Below are positions 36,064-43,441 of a stretch of DNA of 64,000 bases, piece by piece; positions within the stretch are counted from its first letter, which is position 1; each line of letters opens with the position of its first letter. Made by a program: the position numbers and the translations under genes. The notes under the pieces were generated by a model. That model made no database searches, was not told the DNA's origin, and saw only the letters and a list, made by a program, of their open reading frames with translations. Origin of the DNA: Caecibacter massiliensis (GTDB taxonomy: Bacteria; Bacillota; Negativicutes; Veillonellales; Megasphaeraceae). Where the stretch lies: contig LT608311.1 of assembly GCA_900095875.1 (NCBI GenBank), forward strand, positions 2,388,774 through 2,452,773. Reading direction: 5' to 3'.

Positions 36064-36267
36064 ATGAAATTGGATAGCAATAACCATTCAGTATTCTTGC
36101 TCTATTACCATCTTGTTTTGGTGGTAAAGTATCGCCGCAAAGTATTCTCTATACAGAACTATCAAAATTCATCAATGCTTATAAAAGTGCCAGCTCTAGG
36201 CTGATCAAAAAAGATTTTCCAGAGGTTAGGCGTAAATTGTGAATACATAGAACATCAAGGCTGGTGA
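36064..36267 (+). pseudogene. Shredded IS200-type transposase tnpA
   Basis: Three pieces of a Y1 transposase remain in order. The N-terminus MKLDSNNHSVFLLYYHLV to KYRRKVF is at 36064-36147. SKFINAYKSASSRLIKKDF to RRKL is at 36162-36239 in another frame. The last residues EYIEHQGW plus stop are at 36241-36267. The HUH motif and the catalytic Tyr segment are missing. The intact protein would be about 140-150 residues, so more than half is deleted. Confidence 0.82.
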
Positions 36268-36274
36268 GATTATA

Positions 36275-37384
36275 GTGAATAAGGCATACCGATACAGGCT
36301 CTATCCAACGGCTGAACAAAAAATTATGTTTGCCAAGACTTTCGGCTGTGTCCGATTCATCTATAACAAGATGCTTGGAGACCGCCTTGATTACTATAAG
36401 GAAACCGGTAAGAAACTGAATAATGCTCCTGCACAGTACAAGGAAGAATTCCCTTGGCTGAAAGAAGTGGACAGTCTTGCTCTTGCCAATGCACAGATGA
36501 ACCTGAACAAGGCATATAACAATTTTTTTCGCAACCGAAAACATTTTGGCAAACCGCACTTCAAGTCTAAGAAGACAGGCCACTGCTCATATTCTACGAA
36601 CAATCAGAAAGGCTCTGTCCGATTAGAAGGAAATAAGGTTAAATTGCCTAAAGTTGGTTGGGTAAAATTATGTCTGCATCGTCCCCTGATGGAAAACAGC
36701 ACGATAAAGACCGTTACCATAAGCAGAACACCTTCAGGAAAATTCTATATCAGTATTTTGGTGGAGTACGAAAACCAAATACTCCCTATAATGCCGAAGA
36801 AATTTCTTGGGCTTGATTTTGCCATGCACGGTCTATATGTTGCTTCTGACGAAGAGGATGCGAATTATCCAGACTTTTTGCGTAAAGCCGAGAAGAGATT
36901 GGCTCAAGCACAAAGAAAACTATCCAAAAGGCAAAAAGGAAGCCACAATCGTGAAAAGCAAAGGCTTCGCGTAGCTGTGCTTCATGAGAAAATTGCCAAT
37001 CAACGTCGCGACTTTCTACATAAGAAAGTTCGCAATCTGGCAGACAAATATGATGCTATTGGTATCGAGGATATCAGCGTCAAGGCGATGGCTAAACGCA
37101 AGAAAGGCGGTAAATTCAGTTTTGGTAAGTCCGTAGCCGACAATGGCTGGAATATGTTCACAAACATGTTGGAATATAAGCTGGCTTGGCAAGGCAAACA
37201 GCTTATCAAGATAGACAAATGGTATCCAAGCAGTCAGCTATGCCATGTTTGCGGTTACCAGAACAATGAAACGAAAGATTTGTCTATACGAGAATGGGAT
37301 TGCCCGAAATGTGGCAGTCATCATGACAGAGATAAGAACGCTGCCATAAATATACGAGAAGAAGCTAGGCGAATATCTGCCTGA
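36275..37384 (+). CDS. tnpB: TnpB, IS605-family RNA-guided nuclease
   Basis: 369 residues, full length. An N-terminal HTH (NKAYRYRLYPTAEQKIMFAK) is followed by a RuvC-like nuclease with Asp181 in GLDFAMHGLY, Glu265 in GIEDISVKAM, and the last Asp in the DRDKNAA box (351-357). A zinc ribbon lies between (CHVCGYQN, CPKCGSHH). TnpB proteins use an RNA made from the element's right end to cut DNA at the empty target, which keeps the element in the genome. All catalytic residues are present. The GTG start overlaps no other start and follows the tnpA remnant by 8 bases. Confidence 0.92.
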   Translation: MNKAYRYRLYPTAEQKIMFAKTFGCVRFIYNKMLGDRLDYYKETGKKLNNAPAQYKEEFPWLKEVDSLALANAQMNLNKAYNNFFRNRKHFGKPHFKSKKTGHCSYSTNNQKGSVRLEGNKVKLPKVGWVKLCLHRPLMENSTIKTVTISRTPSGKFYISILVEYENQILPIMPKKFLGLDFAMHGLYVASDEEDANYPDFLRKAEKRLAQAQRKLSKRQKGSHNREKQRLRVAVLHEKIANQRRDFLHKKVRNLADKYDAIGIEDISVKAMAKRKKGGKFSFGKSVADNGWNMFTNMLEYKLAWQGKQLIKIDKWYPSSQLCHVCGYQNNETKDLSIREWDCPKCGSHHDRDKNAAINIREEARRISA

Positions 37385-37523
37385 CATAACGCATAAAGTA
37401 CCGTGGGTCGCACGGAAACTTACGCCTGTGGAGAGAGTGTAAGCCGCAGCAGTTCCTCGGAGCTGTAGTGCTGTTCTCGTTGAAGCAGGAAGCCCCCGCC
37501 TCTATAGACGGGGGTACGTTCAC
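37385..37523 (+). ncRNA. Right end of the element, likely guide (omega) RNA region
   Basis: 139 bases between the tnpB stop and the predicted right end. They contain several short inverted pairs (for example CTTACGCC/GGAGAGAGTGTAAG) and the terminal hairpin. In characterised IS605-family elements the guide RNA is transcribed from the tnpB 3' end through this region, with the guide lying just outside (here from 37524). This is inference from the family, not from a recognised RNA model. Confidence 0.5.
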
Positions 37524-37554
37524 TATTTGCCGTACGTATTCCTAAAACTAAATT

Positions 37555-37591
37555 ATAGGCATTTCACATTTCACAGGAACCTTGGTAAGAT
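37555..37591 (+). promoter_or_regulatory. Promoter of the cupin operon with ATAGGYAT box
   Basis: ATAGGCAT (37555-37562) lies directly before the -35 TTCACA (37563-37568), then 17 bases and TAAGAT (37586-37591). The same box in the same position occurs at 38717 and 40671. Confidence 0.7.
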
Positions 37592-37630
37592 AAGAGTGTA
37601 AAGAAAACAAGGTCTCAGGAGGTGGATGCC

Positions 37631-37837
37631 ATGGATGAAAAAGTACGGCAGAACCTGGTCGATGCGGGCTGCTCGGAAGGCTTCATTGACGACTATGCAG
37701 CAGCGGGCAGCGGCAGTGAACAGCTTTGCCGCCTGCGGCAGCATCGGAAAGAACTGCTCCGCCGCATACATGACGGCCAGCGCCAGCTCGATTGTCTTGA
37801 TTATTTAATTTATCAGGTGAAAAGAGGAAAATCATGA
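37631..37837 (+). CDS. Small helical protein of unknown function
   Basis: 68 residues, no membrane segment, two predicted helices. The second is charged and coiled-coil-like (LCRLRQHRKELLRRIHDGQRQ). Two cysteines lie at the helix ends (DAGCSEGF, QLDCLDYL). AGGAGGTGG lies upstream of the ATG at 37631. It overlaps the cupin gene by ATGA and shares its promoter, so it acts with the cupin. I do not recognise a characterised family. Confidence 0.7.
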   Translation: MDEKVRQNLVDAGCSEGFIDDYAAAGSGSEQLCRLRQHRKELLRRIHDGQRQLDCLDYLIYQVKRGKS

Positions 37838-38253
37838 ATTTAGAAGAAATCAAAAAGAACGGTCCCTTTGCCATCGGCGGGGAAAATGTTGATTATGCCC
37901 AGTATTTTGATGGTATCAGTTATTTGAACATGTTGTCACTGAAACAGGTCATTGTCGGCAATGTCACTTTTGAACCGGGCTGCCGCAATCACTGGCACAT
38001 CCACCATGCCAGTCAAGGCGGCGGCCAGATGCTGTTAGTCACGGCCGGCCGCGGCTGGTATCAGGAATGGGGGAAACCGGCACAGGAACTCCATGCCGGC
38101 GACGTCGTCCACATCCCGGCCAATGTCAAGCATTGGCACGGTGCTGCCAAGGACAGTGCCTTCCAGCATCTGGCCATCGAAGTCGACGGGACCGATACGA
38201 GTACGGAATGGTGTGAAGCCGTAGCGGAGGCCGATTATGAAGCTCTTCCGTAA
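37834..38253 (+). CDS. Cupin-domain protein
   Basis: 139 residues, single cupin. Motif 1 is FEPGCRNHWHIHHASQGGGQ and motif 2 is GDVVHIPANVKHWHGAAKD; the His residues are the expected metal ligands. Small cupins of this type are found beside CMD-family proteins and reductases, and some are fused to CMD domains. They probably bind a small carbonyl compound or act as a dioxygenase or isomerase, but the reaction is unknown. It overlaps both neighbours, so it is translationally coupled in a four-gene unit. Confidence 0.88.
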   Translation: MNLEEIKKNGPFAIGGENVDYAQYFDGISYLNMLSLKQVIVGNVTFEPGCRNHWHIHHASQGGGQMLLVTAGRGWYQEWGKPAQELHAGDVVHIPANVKHWHGAAKDSAFQHLAIEVDGTDTSTEWCEAVAEADYEALP

Positions 38254-38326
38254 GCCGTTGTTAGCAGCCGGGCTCATCGCCCTGGCCGGGATAGGATTTT
38301 GGGAACAGGAGATGCATTTGCCATGA
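38237..38326 (+). CDS. 29-residue putative membrane peptide
   Basis: An open frame starting inside the end of the cupin gene with GGAGG 7 bases before the ATG. It ends TGA within the ATGA that starts the CMD gene. The product has a basic start (MKLFRKP), a hydrophobic stretch (LLAAGLIALAGIGFW) and a short acidic tail (EQEMHLP), the make-up of a one-helix membrane peptide. The overlaps on both sides suggest it is translated. It could instead be a coupling frame with no function, or a signal peptide left from a gene that lost its body. Confidence 0.5.
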   Translation: MKLFRKPLLAAGLIALAGIGFWEQEMHLP

Positions 38327-38679
38327 ATACAACTGATAATCAGCCGAAAAAAGCCGTTAAAATTGTCCAGACCGCAGGGCGGCAGCAGCTGGGGAACTTT
38401 GCCCCTGATTTTGCCCGTTATAACGATGATATCCTCTTTGGTGAAGTGTGGAGCAAGAACGATGTCCTTTCCCTGCACGACCGCAGCATCGTCACCGTTT
38501 CGGCCCTGATCGCTCAGGGGATTACGGACAGTTCTTTGAAGTATCATATCCAGACGGCCAAGAAGAACGGCGTCACGAAAGAAGAAATGGCTGAAATCAT
38601 TACGCAGCTGGCTTTTTACAGCGGCTGGCCCAAAGCCTGGGCGGCCTTTGGCTATGCCAAGGACGTGTATGGAGAGTAG
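38323..38679 (+). CDS. Carboxymuconolactone decarboxylase family protein
   Basis: 118 residues, all helical, with the CMD core LHDRSIVTVSALIAQGITDSSLKYHIQTAKKNGVTKEEMAEIITQLAFYSGWPKA. It contains no cysteine, so it is not an AhpD-type peroxidase with a CXXC. It is of the group that accompanies or fuses with cupins; the reaction is unknown. The ATG is chosen because CAGGAGATG lies 8 bases upstream; a TTG at 38299 would extend it without support. It is the last gene of the cupin operon. Confidence 0.87.
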   Translation: MNTTDNQPKKAVKIVQTAGRQQLGNFAPDFARYNDDILFGEVWSKNDVLSLHDRSIVTVSALIAQGITDSSLKYHIQTAKKNGVTKEEMAEIITQLAFYSGWPKAWAAFGYAKDVYGE

Positions 38680-38716
38680 AAAAAACATAGTCAAAAAGCA
38701 TGGATACATTAAGACC

Positions 38717-38753
38717 ATAGGCATTTGATATCGTTTACTGCCTCGTCTATACT
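38717..38753 (+). promoter_or_regulatory. Promoter of the first exported hydrolase with ATAGGYAT box
   Basis: ATAGGCAT (38717-38724) directly before TTGATA (38725-38730), 17 bases, TATACT (38748-38753). An upstream stretch AAAAAGCATGGAT is also shared with the promoter at 40671. Confidence 0.78.
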
Positions 38754-38812
38754 ATATATAAACGAAAGCAAAGAAATTGAAACTTTTTTTATTGTATATA
38801 ATGGAGGCTGCT

Positions 38813-39940
38813 ATGAAATTAAAATCTAAATTCATGCTTACGTTAGCTTTGACAGGGTTGATGGCAGTAGGGGGTGTGACAGCGATGGCACAAGAAACAG
38901 CACAGACGACGTATAAGACCGTCAATGCACGGCACGAAGGACCGAATAAGATTGTCAAGGAAAACCTGAAATTGACTCAGGAATGGGACAAGACTTTCAA
39001 AAAGAGCGACAAAGTCGATCATCAGAAAGTGACCTTCGTCAACCGCTACGGCATTACCCTGGCGGCTGATATGTACACGCCGAAAGGCGTCAAAGGCAAG
39101 CTGCCGGCCCTGGCCGTATCCGGTCCTTTTGGCGGCGTCAAGGAACAGGCATCGGGCTTATATGCCCAGACCATGGCCGAAAAGGGCTTCGTGACCTTGG
39201 CCTTTGACCCGTCCTTTACCGGGGAAAGCGGTGGCACTCCTCGCTACGTGGCCTCGTCGGACATCAGCACGGAAGATTTCTCGGCGGCTGTTGACTTCCT
39301 TTCGACGCAGGACAATGTTGATCCCGACCGCGTCGGCCTTATTGGCATCTGCGGTTTCGGCGGCTTTGCCCTCAATGCGGCCGCTAACGATACGCGCATC
39401 AAAGCGACGGTCGCATCGACTATGTACGATATGAGCCGCGTTACGGCGAACGGCTACTTCGATTATGAAAAGGATGCCGATACGCTTCAAAAAGAACGGA
39501 TGGCGACGCGCAAAGCCATCAGTGACCAGCGGACCATCGACTATAAGAATGGCTATTATAAACGGGCCGGCGGTGTGCCCGACAACCTTCCGGCTGATGC
39601 ACCGCGGTTCGTCAAGGATTACTACAACTACTATAAGACGACGCGCGGCTACCATCCCCGTTCGCTCAACTCCAACGGCGGCTGGAACGTCACGTCGGCT
39701 ATGGGCCTCATTTCCGACCCGATTTTGCAGAACCTCAGCGAAGTACAGAGTGCCGTCCTGGTCATCCACGGCGAAAAGGCCCATTCCCGCTACTTCAGTG
39801 AAGACGCCTTCAAACGCCTCAAAGGGGATAATAAGGAACTCCTCATCGTGCCCGGTGCGACCCACACGGACCTCTACGATCAAACCGATAAGATTCCCTT
39901 CGACAAGATGGCCGATTTCTTCCATACTTATTTGAAATAA
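38813..39940 (+). CDS. Exported alpha/beta hydrolase, Cys nucleophile
   Basis: 375 residues. Signal peptide: basic MKLKSK, core FMLTLALTGLMAVGG, cleavage near AMA-QE (26-28). In the alpha/beta hydrolase domain the nucleophile elbow reads GICGFGG, with Cys where serine hydrolases have Ser, as in dienelactone hydrolases. The acid loop is HGEKAHSRYF and the His is in VPGATHTDLYD. A YcjY-like family with unknown substrates. GGAGG is 5 bases before the ATG. It is followed 18 bases later by a flavodoxin lipoprotein in the same operon, and a paralogue lies at 40758. Confidence 0.85.
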   Translation: MKLKSKFMLTLALTGLMAVGGVTAMAQETAQTTYKTVNARHEGPNKIVKENLKLTQEWDKTFKKSDKVDHQKVTFVNRYGITLAADMYTPKGVKGKLPALAVSGPFGGVKEQASGLYAQTMAEKGFVTLAFDPSFTGESGGTPRYVASSDISTEDFSAAVDFLSTQDNVDPDRVGLIGICGFGGFALNAAANDTRIKATVASTMYDMSRVTANGYFDYEKDADTLQKERMATRKAISDQRTIDYKNGYYKRAGGVPDNLPADAPRFVKDYYNYYKTTRGYHPRSLNSNGGWNVTSAMGLISDPILQNLSEVQSAVLVIHGEKAHSRYFSEDAFKRLKGDNKELLIVPGATHTDLYDQTDKIPFDKMADFFHTYLK

Positions 39941-39958
39941 TCAGGGGGTAAACAGCTG

Positions 39959-40585
39959 ATGATGAAGAAAATATTAATGCTCGCCCTGAGCAGCCTCATG
40001 GTCCTGGGACTGGCTGCCTGTGGCAATACGAACGGCGCTGATGCCTCGTCCAGCGCCTCGAAAAAGACCGATACGGCGGCCCAGGCTCCGGCCAAGGGCA
40101 ATGGTAAGACATTGGTCGTCTATTATTCGGCCGGCGGCCATACGAAGAACGTCGCCAATTATATCGCTAAAGCGACGAACGGCGATGTCCTGGAATTGAA
40201 ACCGGCGAACGATTATACCGATGCCGACTTGGATTACAACAATAAAGACAGCCGCGTCTATCGCGAACACGATGATGCCAGCCTGCGCGATATTCCTCTG
40301 GTCAAGGATAAGGCCGACAACTGGGAAGGCTACGATACGGTCTTTATCGGGTATCCTATTTGGTGGGGCATCGCTGCCTGGCCGGTAGATACTTTTGTCA
40401 AGCACAATGACTTCAGTGGCAAGACGGTCATTCCCTTTGCCACGTCGGCCAGCTCGGGCCTCGGCGACAGCGGCAGACAGCTGCAGCAGATGGCCGGCAC
40501 GGGCAGCTGGCTGGAAGGTAAACGTTTCCCCTCCAATGCATCGGAAAGCGACGTCCAGCAGTGGGTTCAGAGCCTGAATCGCTGA
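39959..40585 (+). CDS. Flavodoxin lipoprotein
   Basis: 208 residues. A lipoprotein signal (MKKILMLALSSLMVLGLAAC, lipobox LAAC, Cys20 from the second Met) is followed by a Ser/Ala-rich linker and then a flavodoxin domain. That domain has VVYYSAGGHTKNVANYIA (FMN phosphate loop), GYPIWWGIAAWPV and TSASSGLGDSG. It is therefore an FMN protein outside the cytoplasm, tethered to a membrane, and probably carries electrons to or from an exported enzyme such as the preceding hydrolase's substrate or product. GGGGG lies upstream. Confidence 0.88.
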   Translation: MMKKILMLALSSLMVLGLAACGNTNGADASSSASKKTDTAAQAPAKGNGKTLVVYYSAGGHTKNVANYIAKATNGDVLELKPANDYTDADLDYNNKDSRVYREHDDASLRDIPLVKDKADNWEGYDTVFIGYPIWWGIAAWPVDTFVKHNDFSGKTVIPFATSASSGLGDSGRQLQQMAGTGSWLEGKRFPSNASESDVQQWVQSLNR

Positions 40586-40586
40586 T

Positions 40587-40630
40587 AGAAAAAGAAGGAG
40601 GTTGTCTGAATAAGGCAGCCTTCTTTTTAT
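40587..40630 (+). terminator. Intrinsic terminator
   Basis: AAAAAGAAGG...GGTTGTC pairs with GGCAGCCTTCTTTTT, with one small bulge. Confidence 0.75.
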
Positions 40631-40670
40631 TTAAATAATCATAGTAAAAAAGCATTGATTAACAAAGTTC

Positions 40671-40707
40671 ATAGGTATTTGTTATTCAATAGATAGCAAA
40701 GTATACT
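40671..40707 (+). promoter_or_regulatory. Promoter of the second exported hydrolase with ATAGGYAT box
   Basis: ATAGGTAT (40671-40678) directly before TTGTTA (40679-40684), 17 bases, TATACT (40702-40707). Confidence 0.75.
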
Positions 40708-40757
40708 GTAATCAAGCAATAGAGAGTTTCAAAAGTGTTGAAAAAGGAGTATGTAAC

Positions 40758-41918
40758 ATGAAAAAACATCAGAAAGCCTTATTAATAGCGGCTGCTTTAT
40801 GGGTGAGTACCTTTCCCTTTTCTGGATTCGGCACGGGTGCCGCATATGCGGCGACACCGGCAGCGGTTTTGCAGGCGAGATCGCAGATGAAACAGTCTTC
40901 CATCAGCGAATTAACGAATGATACACGGGTGTTCAAGGTTGACCCCAAGATTGAAACGAAGAATGTCCGCTTTCAGAACCGTTATGGTTTCGACATCGCT
41001 GGCCACCTTTATTTGCCGAAAAATTTCGATGCCCAGAAGCAATATAAGGCCGTCGTCGTTTCGGGGCCTTTCGGCGCTGTCAAAGAACAATCTTCCGGCT
41101 TATATGCTCAGGAAATGGCAAAACACGGATATGTTGCTGTCGCCTTTGATCCGTCCATGACTGGAGAAAGCGGGGGCACGCGCCGTAATATGGCTTCGCC
41201 TGATATCTTTGTAGAAGATTATAGTGCTGCTGTCGATTTCATCAGTAATTTGAAATTCGTCAATCCCAATAAAGTAGGGGCTATTGGCATCTGTGGTCTG
41301 TCCGGTATGGCCCTGACGGCTGCTGCCAATGACACGCGCATCAAAGCCGTCGCAACTTCAGCGATGTATGATATGTCCGACAGTATCCGCAATCACTATC
41401 AAGGAGATTACTATACGCCGGAACAGCGGGAAAAAGTGAAGGAACATTTGGCTGTTATGCGGGACAAAGAAGCCAAAGAAGGGCAAGCTATCCCGGGCTC
41501 GCATGAACTGGCCGTCGATGCGCAGGGACATGTCATTTCTCATGATACGATGTTTCCAGACAAACTGCCAGCCGATGCAAATAGTGTAGTGAAAGGATTT
41601 TATGATTATTACGTAGGGCGGGCATATCATCCGCGGTCCATCAACTCCAATACACTGGCCTGGGATTCGACAACGCCGTATGGATTCTTCAACTTCTCTC
41701 TCATGGAACACATTGATGAAATCAGCCCGCGTCCGGTCCTGCTCATTACCGGTGAGAAAGCTCACTCGAAATACTTTGCCGATGCGGCGTATGCTAAATT
41801 GAAGGCTCCGAAACGGGAAATCGTTGTTCCCGGGGCTACGCATACCGATTTATATGATCAGATAGATAAGATTCCTTTTGCCGATTTGGTCCAATTTTTT
41901 GACGATGCCTTGAAATAA
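40758..41918 (+). CDS. Exported alpha/beta hydrolase, Cys nucleophile (paralogue)
   Basis: 386 residues, clearly related to the hydrolase at 38813. Shared blocks are VVSGPFGAVKEQSSGLYAQ, FDPSMTGESGGT, GICGLSGMALTAAANDTRI, ITGEKAHSKYFAD and VPGATHTDLYDQIDKIPF. Signal peptide cleavage is near AYA-AT (31-33). Again Cys stands in the nucleophile position. The two probably arose by duplication and act on similar substrates. AAAAGGAG lies 8 bases upstream. The next gene, an acetyltransferase, follows after 29 bases. Confidence 0.85.
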   Translation: MKKHQKALLIAAALWVSTFPFSGFGTGAAYAATPAAVLQARSQMKQSSISELTNDTRVFKVDPKIETKNVRFQNRYGFDIAGHLYLPKNFDAQKQYKAVVVSGPFGAVKEQSSGLYAQEMAKHGYVAVAFDPSMTGESGGTRRNMASPDIFVEDYSAAVDFISNLKFVNPNKVGAIGICGLSGMALTAAANDTRIKAVATSAMYDMSDSIRNHYQGDYYTPEQREKVKEHLAVMRDKEAKEGQAIPGSHELAVDAQGHVISHDTMFPDKLPADANSVVKGFYDYYVGRAYHPRSINSNTLAWDSTTPYGFFNFSLMEHIDEISPRPVLLITGEKAHSKYFADAAYAKLKAPKREIVVPGATHTDLYDQIDKIPFADLVQFFDDALK

Positions 41919-41947
41919 AAGTAAGAAACTTAGAAAGGATCCTTCAT

Positions 41948-42520
41948 ATGTTATCTTTATCGCAAGCCTTGAAACGATGGAGCCGGGAGCCGGTCATCGG
42001 TACGACAGCAGACGAAATTGAAACCATGCGCTTTTACAGCCGACAGGCGCAGAAGATTCTCATGGAAATCAATACACAGTACCATGAACCAGAAGTACTG
42101 CGCCAACTTTTTTCACGGCTCATCGGCCGTCCTGTCGATGATACATTTGCCTTCTTTCCACCGTTTTATACGGATTTTGGCAAGAATATCCATCTTGGCA
42201 AGAATGTCTTCTTCAATAGCGGTTGCAAGTTCCAGGACCAGGGAGGTATTTTCATCGGTGATAATGTCCTCATTGGACATAATGTTGTCCTAGCTACGCT
42301 CAATCATCATCCAGCCCCGGATAAACGGAGTGAGCTCATGCCGGGCCGGATCGTCCTGCATGAAGGCGTCTGGATTGGGGCTAATGCGACCATAACAGCT
42401 GGGGTCACTGTCGGCCGTTATGCCATCGTCGCAGCCGGTGCCGTCGTGAACCGGGACGTCCCACCGTATACTGTCGTCGGCGGCGTACCGGCTCACTTTA
42501 TCAAAAACATTGAACAGTGA
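41948..42520 (+). CDS. Hexapeptide-repeat O-acetyltransferase (Maa/LacA-like)
   Basis: 190 residues. An N-terminal maltose-acetyltransferase-type helical domain is followed by left-handed beta-helix hexapeptide repeats (IHLGKNVFFNSGCKFQDQ, IFIGDNVLIGHNVVLATLNH, VWIGANATITAGVTVGRYAIVAAGAVV). The catalytic His is in LNHHPAP. It transfers acetyl from acetyl-CoA to a sugar or similar hydroxyl; the acceptor is unknown. Its leader (AACTTAGAAAGGATCC) resembles that of the aldo/keto reductase at 34720. It probably shares the promoter of the preceding hydrolase. Confidence 0.87.
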   Translation: MLSLSQALKRWSREPVIGTTADEIETMRFYSRQAQKILMEINTQYHEPEVLRQLFSRLIGRPVDDTFAFFPPFYTDFGKNIHLGKNVFFNSGCKFQDQGGIFIGDNVLIGHNVVLATLNHHPAPDKRSELMPGRIVLHEGVWIGANATITAGVTVGRYAIVAAGAVVNRDVPPYTVVGGVPAHFIKNIEQ

Positions 42521-42524
42521 GGTT

Positions 42525-43439
42525 TTATAGCTGGCTTATTTTTTCTGCATCTTCCTTCAAGAGATGGATGAATTGCTGGGTCCCTTTGGAGAATATTTGG
42601 AATCGTTTCCATACGATGAACAGGGTATCCTCCAACAACGGGTCCAAGAGGCGGAAGCAGAGCGCCGGGTCATAGGGTGGCACGTTGATGATTTTTTCCA
42701 ACATGATGCAGGACCCCAGCCCTTCGCGGACCATGAGGGATGCATTATAGGCCAGATTGTAGGTTGCCTGGATGTTCAATTCGGCAAAGGGCTTTTTTAT
42801 CCATGTCTGCAATTTATTGCCATGGCTGTTGGCTTGCAATACCTGCTGGGACAGGATGAGATTTTCCGACCATAAATCTTGTGACCGGATTGCCTCCCTG
42901 GCTGCCAGCGGGTGGCTGCGCTGCAAAAGAAGGCCCCAGTGATCAGTGTATGGGCAGGGCAGGACCTCATATTTTTCCGTATCGACATGACCGTAGACGA
43001 CGGCGACGTCGATGAGTCCTTTGTCGAGGGCTTCCATGATGGCCTGTCCATCGCCACTGGTAACGTGGAAATGGAGGTTCTTGTAATGGCTTTGCAGTTT
43101 ATGGGCAGTCTGCATGATGAAGCGGACACTGTCGGATTCAGCCGAACCGATGCGGATGTTTCCGTTTAGTTCCGTATCGTCACTGCGCAGTTCCTGTTCC
43201 GTATGGCTAGCTAAAGACAGGATTTCTTCAGCCCGCTTTTTCAGGAATAGGCCTTCCTCGGTGAGCGTAATGCGACGGGGGCCGCGGATCATCAGTTCTT
43301 TTCCCAGCATCTCTTCCATGTCACGCAACTGCCGCGACAGTGTCGGCTGGGACAAGTGCAGGGCTTCGGCTGCGTGGGTAATGCTTTCTTCTCGGGCGAC
43401 GGTGAGGAAATAATTGAGTACCCGTAAATCTAACATCAT
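42525..43439 (-). CDS. LysR family transcriptional regulator
   Basis: 304 residues. HTH: LDLRVLNYFLTVAREESITH, then AAEALHLSQPTLSRQLRDME; full effector domain. Two consecutive ATG codons start the gene, with AAAGGATTG upstream of the first. It converges on the acetyltransferase gene, ending 4 bases past it, with no terminator in between. With the broken regulator just upstream in the same direction, it is the best positional candidate for the regulator that recognises the ATAGGYAT promoters of the island. Confidence 0.9.
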   Translation of the reverse strand: MMLDLRVLNYFLTVAREESITHAAEALHLSQPTLSRQLRDMEEMLGKELMIRGPRRITLTEEGLFLKKRAEEILSLASHTEQELRSDDTELNGNIRIGSAESDSVRFIMQTAHKLQSHYKNLHFHVTSGDGQAIMEALDKGLIDVAVVYGHVDTEKYEVLPCPYTDHWGLLLQRSHPLAAREAIRSQDLWSENLILSQQVLQANSHGNKLQTWIKKPFAELNIQATYNLAYNASLMVREGLGSCIMLEKIINVPPYDPALCFRLLDPLLEDTLFIVWKRFQIFSKGTQQFIHLLKEDAEKISQL

Positions 43440-43441
43440 TA

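Larger units (their letters stand above)
35908..37523 (+). mobile_element. IS200/IS605-family element with intact tnpB and degraded tnpA
   Basis: The left end has a subterminal hairpin (CCTCCACCTCTTAGGTGGGGG, 35925-35945) and a longer inverted pair GGTATGGC (35955-35962) / GCCATACC (35983-35990). The right end has the hairpin CCCCGCC...GACGGGGG just before GTTCAC, where I place the boundary at 37523. The exact left boundary is uncertain. Inside are a tnpA remnant and a full tnpB on the same strand. Without TnpA in cis it can move only if another TnpA acts on its ends. It sits directly after the cupin pseudogene. Confidence 0.8.
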
